A stretch of 64,000 nt of DNA, from assembly GCF_018967845.1 (NCBI RefSeq), contig NZ_JAHLZZ010000001.1, positions 3,162,001 through 3,226,000 of the forward strand, given 5' to 3'. Source of the stretch: Hymenobacter siberiensis (GTDB lineage Bacteria; Bacteroidota; Bacteroidia; Cytophagales; Hymenobacteraceae). The translations under genes and the position numbers were made by a program. Positions 20,440-29,716 of this stretch are shown in pieces (positions within the stretch are counted from its first letter, which is position 1; each line of letters begins with the position of its first letter). A model generated the notes under the pieces. It had not been told where the DNA came from. It saw only the letters and a list, made by a program, of their open reading frames with translations, and searched no databases.

Positions 20440-21924
20440 TTAAGCGGCGGGCTGCTGCTCGTCAATCAGCTTCACGTTGCGCACGTCCTTCATCAGGGCC
20501 ATACCAATGATGAAACAGATGAGGGCAATGGTAACCGGGTAAACCAGGCCTAACAGACTGCTATGCTCTTTGGCGAAGGTGCCGGCCGGCTGGGCGGCGG
20601 CCCACACGCCAATGGCCGTGGCAATAAGCGGCACAAAGCCCCCAAACACGCCGTTGCCAATGTGATACGGTACCGACAGTGAGGTGTAGCGCACGCTGGT
20701 GGGGAACAGCTCAACCAGATAAGCCGCAATGGGGCCGTACACCATCGTCACGAACGTTACAAGGAAGAACACCATCGCAATCATGGCCGGGATGTTGGGC
20801 GTGAGGGCCTTCATCACGGCGGGCACGGCTTTGCCGGCGGCATCTACCGTGGCGGGCGTGATTTCCGTGAGGGGGCCGGCAAACGCCTTCAGGCCATAAA
20901 AAAGCGGAACGGTGAACAGGGCCCCGCAAATCATGCCGGTCATAATAATACGCTTGCGGCCAATGCGGTCAGACAGCGAGCCAAAGTACACGAACAGCGG
21001 CGTGCCCAGCAGCATGGCCACCACCATGATGATGCTGGAGTGCACGATGTCGAGCTTAAGCGTGGCATTCATGAACGTGAAGGCCTGAAACTGACTGGTG
21101 TAGAAAATTACGCCCTGGCCCATGGTCACGCCAAACAACGCAATGAGGACGAGGCGGCGGTTCACGGGGTTCATGAACGAGTCGCGCAGGGGGCTTTTGC
21201 TGGTGGTGCCGGTGGCCTTGGCCTTGGCAAACAGCGGCGACTCGTGCAGCTGGCGGCGGATGTAGTACGAAGCAACCAGCAGGAAGCCCGAGAGCAGGAA
21301 CGGAATGCGCCAGCCCCACTCCTTGAACGCATCCTCACCCAGCAGCTTGCGCGTAATCAGAATAACCGAAATACTGAGGATGAAGCCGCCAGTGGCCGTT
21401 ATCTGGATGAAGCTGGTGAAATACCCCCGCTTGGCATCGGGTGCATACTCGGCCACGTAGGTCGCGGCACCGCCGTATTCGCCGCCCAGGGCCAAGCCCT
21501 GCAACAGGCGCAGCACCACCACAATGGCCGGGGCCGCGAGCCCGATTTTGTCGTAGCTCGGCACTAGGCCGGTGATGAACGTGGCCCCGCCCATAATCAG
21601 CAGCGTAACGAGGAAGGTGTACTTGCGACCAATCATGTCGCCGAGCCGGCCAAAGAACATGGCCCCGAACGGCCGCACCACAAAACCGGCCCCAAATACG
21701 GCCAGTGCCCCGAGCAGCGTGTCCTCAATCTTGCCCTTCGAGCCAAACAATACCGGCCCGATAATGGCTGCCAATGCGCCAAAAATGTAGAAGTCGTACC
21801 ACTCGATGACCGTGCCCACCGACGAGGCGGTGATAACCTTCCAGATGACGCTGGTGGAGGTGGTGTTGTTGTCGTGCGCAACCGCAGTGTCAGCCACGTA
21901 GGGCGGGTTTAGACTCTGTTCCAT
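20440..21924 (-). CDS. MFS transporter, metabolite:H+ symporter type
   Basis: 494 residues with 12 predicted helices. The MHS signature GTVIEWYDFYIFGALAA lies at the first helix, followed by FVVRPFGAMFFGRLGDMIGRKYTF, the classic MFS loop 2-3 motif, and GLALGGEYGGAATYVAEYAP, also typical of MHS members (KgtP, ProP, ShiA). These use the proton gradient to import organic acids or osmolytes. Given acs and prpE downstream, a monocarboxylate is the plausible cargo; this is inference. A porin gene lies 55 bases upstream on the same strand, so uptake across both membranes appears co-encoded. A strong terminator follows. Confidence 0.88.
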   Translation of the reverse strand: MEQSLNPPYVADTAVAHDNNTTSTSVIWKVITASSVGTVIEWYDFYIFGALAAIIGPVLFGSKGKIEDTLLGALAVFGAGFVVRPFGAMFFGRLGDMIGRKYTFLVTLLIMGGATFITGLVPSYDKIGLAAPAIVVVLRLLQGLALGGEYGGAATYVAEYAPDAKRGYFTSFIQITATGGFILSISVILITRKLLGEDAFKEWGWRIPFLLSGFLLVASYYIRRQLHESPLFAKAKATGTTSKSPLRDSFMNPVNRRLVLIALFGVTMGQGVIFYTSQFQAFTFMNATLKLDIVHSSIIMVVAMLLGTPLFVYFGSLSDRIGRKRIIMTGMICGALFTVPLFYGLKAFAGPLTEITPATVDAAGKAVPAVMKALTPNIPAMIAMVFFLVTFVTMVYGPIAAYLVELFPTSVRYTSLSVPYHIGNGVFGGFVPLIATAIGVWAAAQPAGTFAKEHSSLLGLVYPVTIALICFIIGMALMKDVRNVKLIDEQQPAA

Positions 21925-21979
21925 GCTATTTAGTCAAGAAAAAGGGTTAGCTAAGTAAGAAGAAACAACAAGCCGGGGC

Positions 21980-23473
21980 CTACAGGAATACCTGCGTTTG
22001 CAGCGAGATTTCGGGGCGGTACTGCACGTCGTTCAGGTTGGTGAAGTCGGGGCGGGCGCGGTAGTTGAGGGTCACTTTGGCGTTGTGCCCGTCGAGCAGC
22101 ACGTTCAGGCCCGCATCGGTGATGTTCACGCCCTGGGTATCGCCGGCACTGTTTTTCAGCCCCTCGTAGTTGGCGTGCTGGTAAGCAATGTAGGGTTGCA
22201 GGCGGGCCTTGGCACCGAGCGTATTCTTAGGCAGCAGGAAGCCCACCTGCCCGTAGAAAATGCCCCCCGTGCCCGACAGTGGCACGGCGTTGCCACGCAG
22301 GGCGCTGGCACCGTAACCGGGGTTCTCAGCCCCCACAAAGCGCACGTGGTTTGGGCCCATATTGTAGTTGTAATACACGCCGTAGAGCGTGATGGCCGTG
22401 CGGGAAGCCGTATCGAGCGGCACGTCGTAAAAGGCATCGAAGCCCAGCATCACCATGTCGTGCTTATTGGTAGCGATGGTGCCAAACGGGTCGGCCGCCA
22501 CGCCGGGCGTCACCGCAACGGCGCTGCCGGCCGTGCGCGAGTACATGGCGTCCTTGTTATACAAAAAGCCTGTGCCGATGCTGAAAACTCGCTTCGTACC
22601 CAGGTAAGTGCCCTGAGTATAGGGCAGCAGGTTAGCCTCGGGCTCCAGGAAGTTATAGCTGAAGTAGCCCTGGTACACGTGGCTGGTATTCTGGGGATTG
22701 TAAGCGGCCACACCGGTGCCGGTGCTCACCCCTGCCGTGGTGGTGCCCAGGCTGAGCGGGTTGCTGGTCTGGTTGGTCAGGAAAGCGTCATCCATCGCCA
22801 CGCGGTAGTCGAACTTGCCGATGCGGCCCTTGGCGTAGATGCCCAGCCAGCGCGCAAACTGGTCGGTTTGCTCAATGGTGGGGAAGTTAGTGAGCGGCAG
22901 GTCCATCGGCAGAATGCTGGTGGTGCTGGCGTTGGTGAGGCGCGAGATGCCGTTGTAGTAGTGCAGGCCCGCGCCCAGGCTCAGGTACTTGTTCACCTTG
23001 TACTCCGTCACGGCTTCGTGAATGAAGAGCTGCGGCTTTTTGCCGTCGGTGGTGGGGGCCACGCCGCCGCTCACGGCGTTCTGATTGTTGATGCCCAGGT
23101 GCGTGTACACCAGGAACCGGGGGTTCAGCTGGGCCATTATCACCATGCGCGAGCGGCGCAGGCCGAAGTCGACCTGGCTCGATTTGGGTACGCCGGGGGC
23201 GCGCAGCGTACCGGTATTATTCTCGGTGTAGCGGGCGTAAACCTGCGTCCAGAGCAGGATTCGCACGTATTTGGAGCCGTCGGGCGAGAGGTTCATCTTC
23301 AGGCCCCCGCCATAGGGAGCTGACTTGGTGGGCGCGGCCGGCGCGGGAGCCGGTGCCGGGGCGGCCGGCGGCGGCGAGGTTGGATTGCCGACGGGTGGCG
23401 ACTGCACCTGGGCCGACACCGCTTCGGCGGCCAGCAGCGCAGTAATGGTCAGCGCGTAGCGAGAAAATTGCAT
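21980..23473 (-). CDS. Outer-membrane porin (OprO/P-like)
   Basis: 497 residues from ATG at 23473 (MQFSRYALTITALLAAEAVSAQ), a signal peptide cleaved after about 22 residues. A proline/alanine-rich linker (PPPAAPAPAPAPAAPT) precedes a beta-rich body: YVRILLWTQVYARYTEN, FGLRRSRMVIMAQLNPRFLVYTHLG, ARLQPYIAYQHANYEG and the C-terminal FNNL-type strand ending SLQTQVFL, where a terminal aromatic/leucine residue suits insertion by BamA. It resembles the phosphate-selective porin O/P clan; the substrate cannot be read from sequence. It heads the permease unit and has a -7 box 75 bases upstream of its start. Confidence 0.8.
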   Translation of the reverse strand: MQFSRYALTITALLAAEAVSAQVQSPPVGNPTSPPPAAPAPAPAPAAPTKSAPYGGGLKMNLSPDGSKYVRILLWTQVYARYTENNTGTLRAPGVPKSSQVDFGLRRSRMVIMAQLNPRFLVYTHLGINNQNAVSGGVAPTTDGKKPQLFIHEAVTEYKVNKYLSLGAGLHYYNGISRLTNASTTSILPMDLPLTNFPTIEQTDQFARWLGIYAKGRIGKFDYRVAMDDAFLTNQTSNPLSLGTTTAGVSTGTGVAAYNPQNTSHVYQGYFSYNFLEPEANLLPYTQGTYLGTKRVFSIGTGFLYNKDAMYSRTAGSAVAVTPGVAADPFGTIATNKHDMVMLGFDAFYDVPLDTASRTAITLYGVYYNYNMGPNHVRFVGAENPGYGASALRGNAVPLSGTGGIFYGQVGFLLPKNTLGAKARLQPYIAYQHANYEGLKNSAGDTQGVNITDAGLNVLLDGHNAKVTLNYRARPDFTNLNDVQYRPEISLQTQVFL

Positions 23474-23547
23474 GGATTTGTGGGAATAGTTAGAAAAGAG
23501 AGCAGCAAAACCAGCGCAGCCTTTTGGAAGTCGCCAATCAGTTTCCC

Positions 23548-23555
23548 CAAACCTA
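23548..23555 (-). promoter_or_regulatory. -7 box of the porin gene
   Basis: TAGGTTTG on the minus strand, an exact TAnnTTTG match. Transcription would start near 23541, leaving a 68-base leader before the porin ATG. No clear TTG at -33, so activator dependence is possible. Confidence 0.45.
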
Positions 23556-23611
23556 TACATTCCCGGCCCGATGACGCCGCGCGGGCTATAGTTGCGCCCC
23601 GCTGCTATAGC

Positions 23612-24034
23612 TCAGCTCCCCCGGAACCGTTCCCAACGAATCACCATAAACTTGTCGCCCAGCTCCGTTACCATCATACCAGCACCTTTCAGGTTGCCGG
23701 GCTGTTGAAAAAACTCTGCCAGCTCCTTGTGATTGAGTATTTTATAGGTCGGGTGGTAGTCGGGCTGGCGCGGGGCTTTCACGCCGTATTTCTTCACCCA
23801 GTTCATCACGCTCACGTGACTCACGCCCAGCAGGCGCTCAATCTCGCGGTAGCTCACGCCCTCGATGTAGAGCTGCAACGCCTTGATGACGTAGTAGCTA
23901 TCTACCTCGCGGCCTACCTTGGCCACCGTATAGTGGTAGCCGCATGCCCGACATTTAAACCGTTGCCGTCCGCTGATAACGCCACTTTTGGTGGCTTCGT
24001 CCGAATCACACTTTGGGCAAGCAGGCGTATTCAT
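23612..24034 (-). CDS. Stand-alone InsA-like zinc-finger/HTH protein
   Basis: 140 residues from ATG at 24034 (MNTPACPKCDSDEATKSG). Residues 1-40 form a zinc ribbon with CPKC and CRAC pairs, as in IS1 InsA. Residues 55-85 are a helix-turn-helix (YIEGVSYREIERLLGVSHVSVMNWVKKYG). The last 50 residues (YKILNHKELAEFFQQPGNLKGAGMMVTELGDKFMVIRWERF) are unlike any transposase part I know. No InsB frame or inverted repeats lie next to it, so this is probably a domesticated transcription factor rather than an active IS. It is upstream of the porin and has two 9-base direct repeats over its own promoter, suggesting autoregulation. Confidence 0.72.
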   Translation of the reverse strand: MNTPACPKCDSDEATKSGVISGRQRFKCRACGYHYTVAKVGREVDSYYVIKALQLYIEGVSYREIERLLGVSHVSVMNWVKKYGVKAPRQPDYHPTYKILNHKELAEFFQQPGNLKGAGMMVTELGDKFMVIRWERFRGS

Positions 24035-24060
24035 CAGGCACAATCGTTTGGGGTGAAGGC

Positions 24061-24102
24061 CAAAGCTACAGCTATTTAGCAAATATATATTAGTTTAGCA
24101 AA
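24061..24102 (-). promoter_or_regulatory. Promoter and direct-repeat operator of InsA-like gene
   Basis: TAGCTTTG (minus strand, 24068-24061) is an exact -7 box. Two identical nonamers TTTAGCAAA (plus-strand 24075-24083 and 24094-24102), 19 bases apart start to start, cover the -14 to -41 zone. That spacing puts both on nearly the same face of the helix. Confidence 0.5.
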
Positions 24103-24123
24103 AATATAGCCCCTTCCGCCCGC

Positions 24124-25089
<966 letters not shown>

Positions 25090-25130
25090 GCCAGCAAGCT
25101 ACTTAACGTAAATTACGGAGTGTATACGCA

Positions 25131-25390
25131 AGCCCCGTTGGGACGACATACCGGCAGAAAAATCTACAAAAAAGACGCCAGAGCCCCACCGGGGTGGCAT
25201 TAAAGCTGTTTAGGAAGTCCGTTCTGGTTCGTTGCTCCGGTCCGACCGCCTAGGGCGGTCGGACCGGAGCAACACGATATTCTAAACAGCTTCATTTATT
25301 GAACGAGTGTCGCCCCGATGGGGCTCAAAAACGACTCACCAAGGGTTCTACTACCGATATGCCGCCCCTACGGGGCTAAGGTCGTTCGCA
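25131..25390. repeat. Cluster of intergenic palindromes
   Basis: The 456-base gap between the divergent peptidase and flavin reductase genes holds no gene. A palindrome with perfect 20-base arms (25231-25250 and 25254-25273, GACCGCC-TAG-GGCGGTC core) is nested in a second inverted pair AAGCTGTTTAG / CTAAACAGCTT (25203-25213, 25282-25292). It is flanked by four short GCCCC/GGGGC hairpins near 25132, 25183, 25313 and 25360. The GGCGGTC palindrome recurs at 35884-35997 and 55908-56040. Confidence 0.75.
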
Positions 25391-25511
25391 ACTTGGACTA
25401 CTTCCCGCGCTTCTGATTATTCGTAAAAATTGGCTCCCCTCTCCTTTTCGGAGAGGGGCCGGGGGTGAGGCGCACCGCTGAACGAGGGCACTACGAACCT
25501 GATAACCGCAG

Positions 25512-25519
25512 TAGCTTTG
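25512..25519 (+). promoter_or_regulatory. -7 box of the flavin reductase gene
   Basis: TAGCTTTG, an exact TAnnTTTG match 27 bases before the ATG at 25546. No TTG at -33. Confidence 0.4.
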
Positions 25520-25545
25520 GTCACTCAACCCACCGCCCTACGCTC

Positions 25546-26469
25546 ATGCTCGCGCCCAAGCCCGCTTTCCATTCCCTCACTCCTTCCGACCTCACCCCTG
25601 CCCAGTGGCACCCCTTCCTGGTGGGGGCCGTGGCCCCGCGCCCGGTGGCCTTCGCCAGCACCATCGACGCCGAGGGCCGCGTGAACCTGAGCCCCTACAG
25701 CTTCTTCAACGTCTTCAGCTCGAACCCGCCCATCCTGGTGTTCTCGCCCGCCAACCGCGTGCGCGACAACAGCCAGAAGCACACCCTGCAAAACGTGCGC
25801 GAAGTGCCCGAAGTCGTCATCAACATCTGCGATTACGCCCTGGTGGAGCAGATGTCCTTGTCCAGCACCGAGTATGGCAAGGGCGTGAACGAATTCACCA
25901 AAGCCGGCCTCACCGAGCTGGCCTCTGAGCTGGTGCGCCCGCCCCGCGTGGCCGAAGCGCCGGCCGCCTTCGAGTGCGTGGTGGAGCAGATTATTGAACT
26001 GGGCCAGAACAACGGAGCCGGCAACCTCATCATCTGCCGGGTGGTGCGGGCCCACTTCCGCCAGGACATTCTGCTAGCCGACGCCACCGGCATCGACCCG
26101 TTTAAACTCGACGCCGTGGCCCGCCTCGGTGGCGACTGGTACTGCCGCGCCAGCGGCAGCAGCCTCTTTGAAGTGCCCAAGCCCAACCGCCACATCGGCA
26201 TCGGCATCGACCAGCTGCCCGAGCACCTGCGCACTTCCGACGTGCTCACCGGCAATGAACTGGGCCGCCTCGCCAACATCGAGCGCGATGCCCTGCCTAC
26301 GCCTGAACAAGTCGAGGAATTCAAAACCGAGCCCATGGTGGCTTACCTCCTCAACAAGCACCGCGACGATGCCCCGGAGCTGACGCGGCAACTGCTGCAG
26401 CTGGGCCGCCAGCTGCTGGCCGAAGGGCGGCTGGTGGAGGCGTGGCAAGCGCTGCTGCTCAAAAGCTGA
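25546..26469 (+). CDS. Flavin reductase family protein
   Basis: 307 residues from ATG at 25546 (MLAPKPAFHSLTPSDLTP); the open frame upstream crosses a repeat cluster and a promoter and is not used. The FMN-binding split-barrel is clear in residues 20-200: VGAVAPRPVAFASTIDAEGRVNLSPYSFFNVFSSNPPILVFSPA, where the SPYSFFN stretch contacts FMN. The C-terminal 80 residues are helical and extra to the core. Such proteins reduce or carry FMN for partner monooxygenases; no partner is adjacent. Next on the strand is fhs, 113 bases on. Confidence 0.85.
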   Translation: MLAPKPAFHSLTPSDLTPAQWHPFLVGAVAPRPVAFASTIDAEGRVNLSPYSFFNVFSSNPPILVFSPANRVRDNSQKHTLQNVREVPEVVINICDYALVEQMSLSSTEYGKGVNEFTKAGLTELASELVRPPRVAEAPAAFECVVEQIIELGQNNGAGNLIICRVVRAHFRQDILLADATGIDPFKLDAVARLGGDWYCRASGSSLFEVPKPNRHIGIGIDQLPEHLRTSDVLTGNELGRLANIERDALPTPEQVEEFKTEPMVAYLLNKHRDDAPELTRQLLQLGRQLLAEGRLVEAWQALLLKS

Positions 26470-26524
26470 TGATGGCCCCGATTGGGAAGCCATCCGGGAG
26501 CTGACTCAAAATTGAGGCCCGGGT

Positions 26525-26557
26525 GGGCAATACAAAAGGCGACCTTTTCTGTTGCCC
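26525..26557 (+). promoter_or_regulatory. Hairpin in the fhs leader
   Basis: GGGCAA...TTGCCC outer stem with an inner AAAAGG-CGA-CCTTTT stem, ending 25 bases before the fhs ATG. It could end the upstream transcript or shape the fhs leader. No U-run follows, and it does not look like a known folate riboswitch. Confidence 0.4.
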
Positions 26558-26582
26558 TACTCAAAACACTCACCCCCGCCGC

Positions 26583-28250
26583 ATGTCCGACATTTCCATT
26601 GCCGAATCCGTAGTCCTACCGCCCATTAAAGAGGTGGCCGCCCGCCTGGGCATTTCCGAGGACGACCTGGAGCCCTATGGCCGCCACAAGGCCAAGCTCC
26701 CGCTACACCTGATTGACCCGGGAAAAGTAGCTGCCGCCAAGCTGATTCTCGTCACGGCCATTACTCCCACGCCAGCCGGCGAAGGCAAAACCACGGTATC
26801 CATCGGCTTGGGCGACGGGCTGCACAAGCTGGGCAAAAAGGCCGTGGTGGTACTGCGCGAGCCCTCGCTGGGGCCCGTATTCGGAGCCAAAGGCGGGGCT
26901 ACCGGCGGCGGCCGCTCGCAGGTGAGCCCGATGGTGGACATCAACCTGCACTTCACCGGCGACTTCAATGCCGTGGAAAAGGCCAATAACCTGCTGGCCG
27001 CCCTGCTCGATAACGCCATCCAGACGCCCAACCACCCGCTCAACATCGACCCGCGCACCGTGCTCTGGAAACGCTGCCTCGACCTGAACGACCGCAGCCT
27101 GCGCCAAATCATCATCGGGCTGGGCGGCAAGGCCAACGGGGTAATGCGCTCCGACGGCTTCAACATCACGGCCGCCTCCGAGGTCATGGCCATCCTGTGC
27201 CTGGCCACCAGCCTGCCCGACCTCAAGGCCAAGCTCGGCAACATCCTGGTGGCGTTCAGCTACGATAACAAGCCCATTTACGCCCGCCAGCTGCAGGCCG
27301 AGGACGCCATGGCCATTCTGCTGCGCGACGCGCTGAAGCCCAACCTGGTGCAAACCCTGGAGCAAACCCCCGCCCTGGTGCACGGCGGCCCCTTCGCCAA
27401 CATTGCCCAGGGCACCAACACGGTGCTGGCCACCCGCATGGGCCTCTCGCTGGGCGACTACGTGGTGACGGAAGCCGGTTTCGGAGCCGACCTCGGGGCC
27501 GAGAAGTTTCTCAACATCAAGTGCGGCTACGCGGGCCTAGCCCCCGCTGCCGTGGTGCTGGTAGCCACCGTGCGGGCCCTGCGCCACCACGGCGGTGCCC
27601 CCGCCGCCGAGCTCAACACCCCCGACCTGGCCCGCTGCGAGCGGGGCTTTGCCAACCTGGCCCGGCACATCGAAAACACCCAGAAGTTCGGCTACCAGCC
27701 CGTGGTGGCCATCAACCACTTCGTAACCGACACGCCCGAAGAAGTGGCCCTGGTGCAGCAGCTGTGCCAGGCCCGCGGCGTGGAGGCCGTCCTCAGCACC
27801 AGCTGGGCCGACGGCGGCGCCGGCGCCACCGCCCTGGCCGAGGCCGTGCTGGCCAACATCGCCCAAGGCACCAACCACCTGCGCCCCCTCTATGCCTGGG
27901 ACCAACCGGTGAAAGCTAAAATTGAAACCATCGCCCGCGAGGTGTACGGCGCGGTCGGGGTCGACTACACGGCCCAGGCCGAAGCCGACCTACGCCGCAT
28001 CGACCGCCTGGGCCTGGCCGGGCTGCCCATTTGCATGGCCAAAACCCAAAAGTCGTTTTCCGACAACGAGAAGCTCATCGGCCGGCCCGAAGGCTTCCGC
28101 GTCACCGTGCGCGAGTGTGAGCTGGCGGCCGGCGCGGGCTTCCTCATCCCCATCCTCGGCACGCTGCTGCGCATGCCGGGCCTGCCGCCCGTGCCCGCGT
28201 CCACCGGCATGGAAATAGACGACAGCGGAGTGATTACGGGGTTGTCGTAG
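26583..28250 (+). CDS. fhs: Formate--tetrahydrofolate ligase
   Basis: Makes 10-formyl-THF from formate, THF and ATP, feeding purine synthesis and formyl-Met. 555 residues from ATG at 26583 (MSDISIAESVVLPP), the family's normal size. The ATP site TPTPAGEGKTTVSIGLGDGL is intact, as are REPSLGPVFGAKGGATGGG, DINLHFTGDFNAVEKANNLLAALLDN and the C-terminal PEGFRVTVRECELAAGAGFLIPILG. The frame open upstream to 26523 crosses the leader hairpin and is ignored. A RibD-like reductase gene follows after 99 bases on the same strand, which may indicate a folate/flavin-related unit. Confidence 0.95.
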   Translation: MSDISIAESVVLPPIKEVAARLGISEDDLEPYGRHKAKLPLHLIDPGKVAAAKLILVTAITPTPAGEGKTTVSIGLGDGLHKLGKKAVVVLREPSLGPVFGAKGGATGGGRSQVSPMVDINLHFTGDFNAVEKANNLLAALLDNAIQTPNHPLNIDPRTVLWKRCLDLNDRSLRQIIIGLGGKANGVMRSDGFNITAASEVMAILCLATSLPDLKAKLGNILVAFSYDNKPIYARQLQAEDAMAILLRDALKPNLVQTLEQTPALVHGGPFANIAQGTNTVLATRMGLSLGDYVVTEAGFGADLGAEKFLNIKCGYAGLAPAAVVLVATVRALRHHGGAPAAELNTPDLARCERGFANLARHIENTQKFGYQPVVAINHFVTDTPEEVALVQQLCQARGVEAVLSTSWADGGAGATALAEAVLANIAQGTNHLRPLYAWDQPVKAKIETIAREVYGAVGVDYTAQAEADLRRIDRLGLAGLPICMAKTQKSFSDNEKLIGRPEGFRVTVRECELAAGAGFLIPILGTLLRMPGLPPVPASTGMEIDDSGVITGLS

Positions 28251-28349
28251 GCCCAGCGGTTGCCGGTAGGGCCGCCGGCCTGATTGGCCGGCAGCCCTGC
28301 CGTTTCCGTAAACCGGGACATTTCCCCAACCATCGCCATCCCGTCCACC

Positions 28350-29042
28350 ATGCCCAAAACCACCAGACCCCGCGTTATCTGCCACATGATGAGCTCGCTC
28401 GACGGGCGTACCATTCTCAGCCGCTGGGGCCAGTCGCCCGATACCAAGGAGTACGAAACCACCGCCGCCACCTTCGGGGCCGATGCCTGGATGTGCGGCC
28501 GCGTGACCATGGAAAAGGATTTCACCAAAGCCCTCGCCCCCGACCTGCAACCCGTGAGCCACCCGCTCGACCGCCAGGATTTCGTGGCCGACTACACCGC
28601 CGATTCCTTCGCCATTGCCGTGGACGCCCACGGCAAGCTGGGCTGGAAATCCGGCTCCATCGATGACGACCACCTCATCAGTATCCTCAGCGAGCAGGTG
28701 AGCGACGAATACCTGGCCTACCTGCGCAACCAGGGCGTTTCCTACCTCTTCGGCGGCACAAAAGAGCTTGACTTGGCGCTGGTGCTCGACAAGCTGGGCC
28801 GCCTCTTTCCCATCAAAACTATCCTGCTGGAAGGCGGCGGCCATATCAACGGCTCAATGCTCAAAGCTGGGCTGATTGACGAACTCAGCCTGCTGCATTT
28901 CCCCGTCATTGATGGGGCGGCCACTTCGGCCACCATTTTTGAGCAGGGTGAAAACCCGGGGCCGGCGGCGCAATTGAAATTAATTAGCGTGGAGCAGCGG
29001 CCGCATGGGGTTATTTGGCTGCGGTATGAAGTGGCGGCTTAG
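28350..29042 (+). CDS. RibD C-terminal domain reductase (DHFR-like)
   Basis: 230 residues from ATG at 28350 (MPKTTRPRVICHMMSSLDGR). The start RPRVICHMMSSLDGR and the late ILLEGGGHINGSMLKAGLIDELSLLHFPVIDG are diagnostic of the RibD C-terminal / dihydrofolate-reductase-like NADPH oxidoreductases. There is no deaminase domain, so it is a stand-alone reductase, not full RibD. Substrate unknown; stand-alone members include riboflavin-pathway reductases and enzymes of unassigned role. It is convergent with the lipoprotein gene, seven bases apart. Confidence 0.8.
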   Translation: MPKTTRPRVICHMMSSLDGRTILSRWGQSPDTKEYETTAATFGADAWMCGRVTMEKDFTKALAPDLQPVSHPLDRQDFVADYTADSFAIAVDAHGKLGWKSGSIDDDHLISILSEQVSDEYLAYLRNQGVSYLFGGTKELDLALVLDKLGRLFPIKTILLEGGGHINGSMLKAGLIDELSLLHFPVIDGAATSATIFEQGENPGPAAQLKLISVEQRPHGVIWLRYEVAA

Positions 29043-29048
29043 AATGCC

Positions 29049-29705
29049 TTAAGATTCAATGTTCAGCGACAGAATAATCTTAACGCCGCTTTCCTTGTAA
29101 ACCAAAACTTCTGCTAAAACTAAATCGGCAATGTCATGGCCCCAAATGCCGTAGGTTCCATTAGTATGGTTCCTATTATAGGTCGTGGTTCGCTTTTCAG
29201 CAGGAATTGTTTTAGTGGTAGCAGTACGCTCTTCCTCCTCGTAAATCTTGTAGTAAGCCCTGCTGATATCTCGTAAAAGCTGCGCTCTGGTGAACCCTAT
29301 TTTTGATTCTGCATCAAATCGAAATTCCTTTGCCAATGGATAATCAATCACAATTGTGACCTTTTTTTCAGGAATAACTATTTTGTTTGCATCAACAAGT
29401 TTTGAGATTTCACTTTCGGGATTTTCGATACTGGCCCAAGGAATCAGGCCATTTGCAAATTCCTTTTTATCGTCAGTTCTAACTTCGAAGGAGATGTTAT
29501 TAAGTAACTCCCCATAACCATTAGTTTGCCTTTTTGAATAAGCTGTTTCTTTTGCACGTAATGCTGTGCTATAATCCGTCAAACTATCAGCAGAATCTAC
29601 TGGGGCTTGCTTAGAATCGTCTTTCTTACTTTCCCCACAGCCAAGTAGCGAGATACATAAGCCAAGAAAAATCAACGAAAAAAGCGCTTTACTATTAGCT
29701 TTCAT
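29049..29705 (-). CDS. AT-rich hypothetical lipoprotein
   Basis: 218 residues with a lipoprotein signal (MKANSKALFSLIFLGLCISLLGC; lipidated Cys 23) followed by a Ser/Asp/Lys-rich tether and a soluble domain of mixed alpha/beta character (VTIVIDYPLAKEFRFD, GFTRAQLLRDISRAYYKIYEEEER). I do not recognise the family. Base and codon use stand out: AT-rich codons (AAA, ATT, GAA) against a strongly GC-rich neighbourhood, which suggests recent transfer. It lies 11 bases downstream of ald on the same strand, so it could be co-transcribed with it. Confidence 0.75.
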   Translation of the reverse strand: MKANSKALFSLIFLGLCISLLGCGESKKDDSKQAPVDSADSLTDYSTALRAKETAYSKRQTNGYGELLNNISFEVRTDDKKEFANGLIPWASIENPESEISKLVDANKIVIPEKKVTIVIDYPLAKEFRFDAESKIGFTRAQLLRDISRAYYKIYEEEERTATTKTIPAEKRTTTYNRNHTNGTYGIWGHDIADLVLAEVLVYKESGVKIILSLNIES

Positions 29706-29716
29706 TCCGCAACGAA

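Noticed and set aside
23612-24034. Active IS1 element
   Set aside because: InsA-like gene only; no insB frame, no terminal inverted repeats, no target duplication seen.
25131-25390. Possible CRISPR array from several short palindromes
   Set aside because: The hairpins differ in sequence and spacing, there are no equal-length spacers and no cas genes.
26525-26557. Folate riboswitch upstream of fhs
   Set aside because: Only a simple nested hairpin; no conserved THF-riboswitch core, and that class is not expected here.
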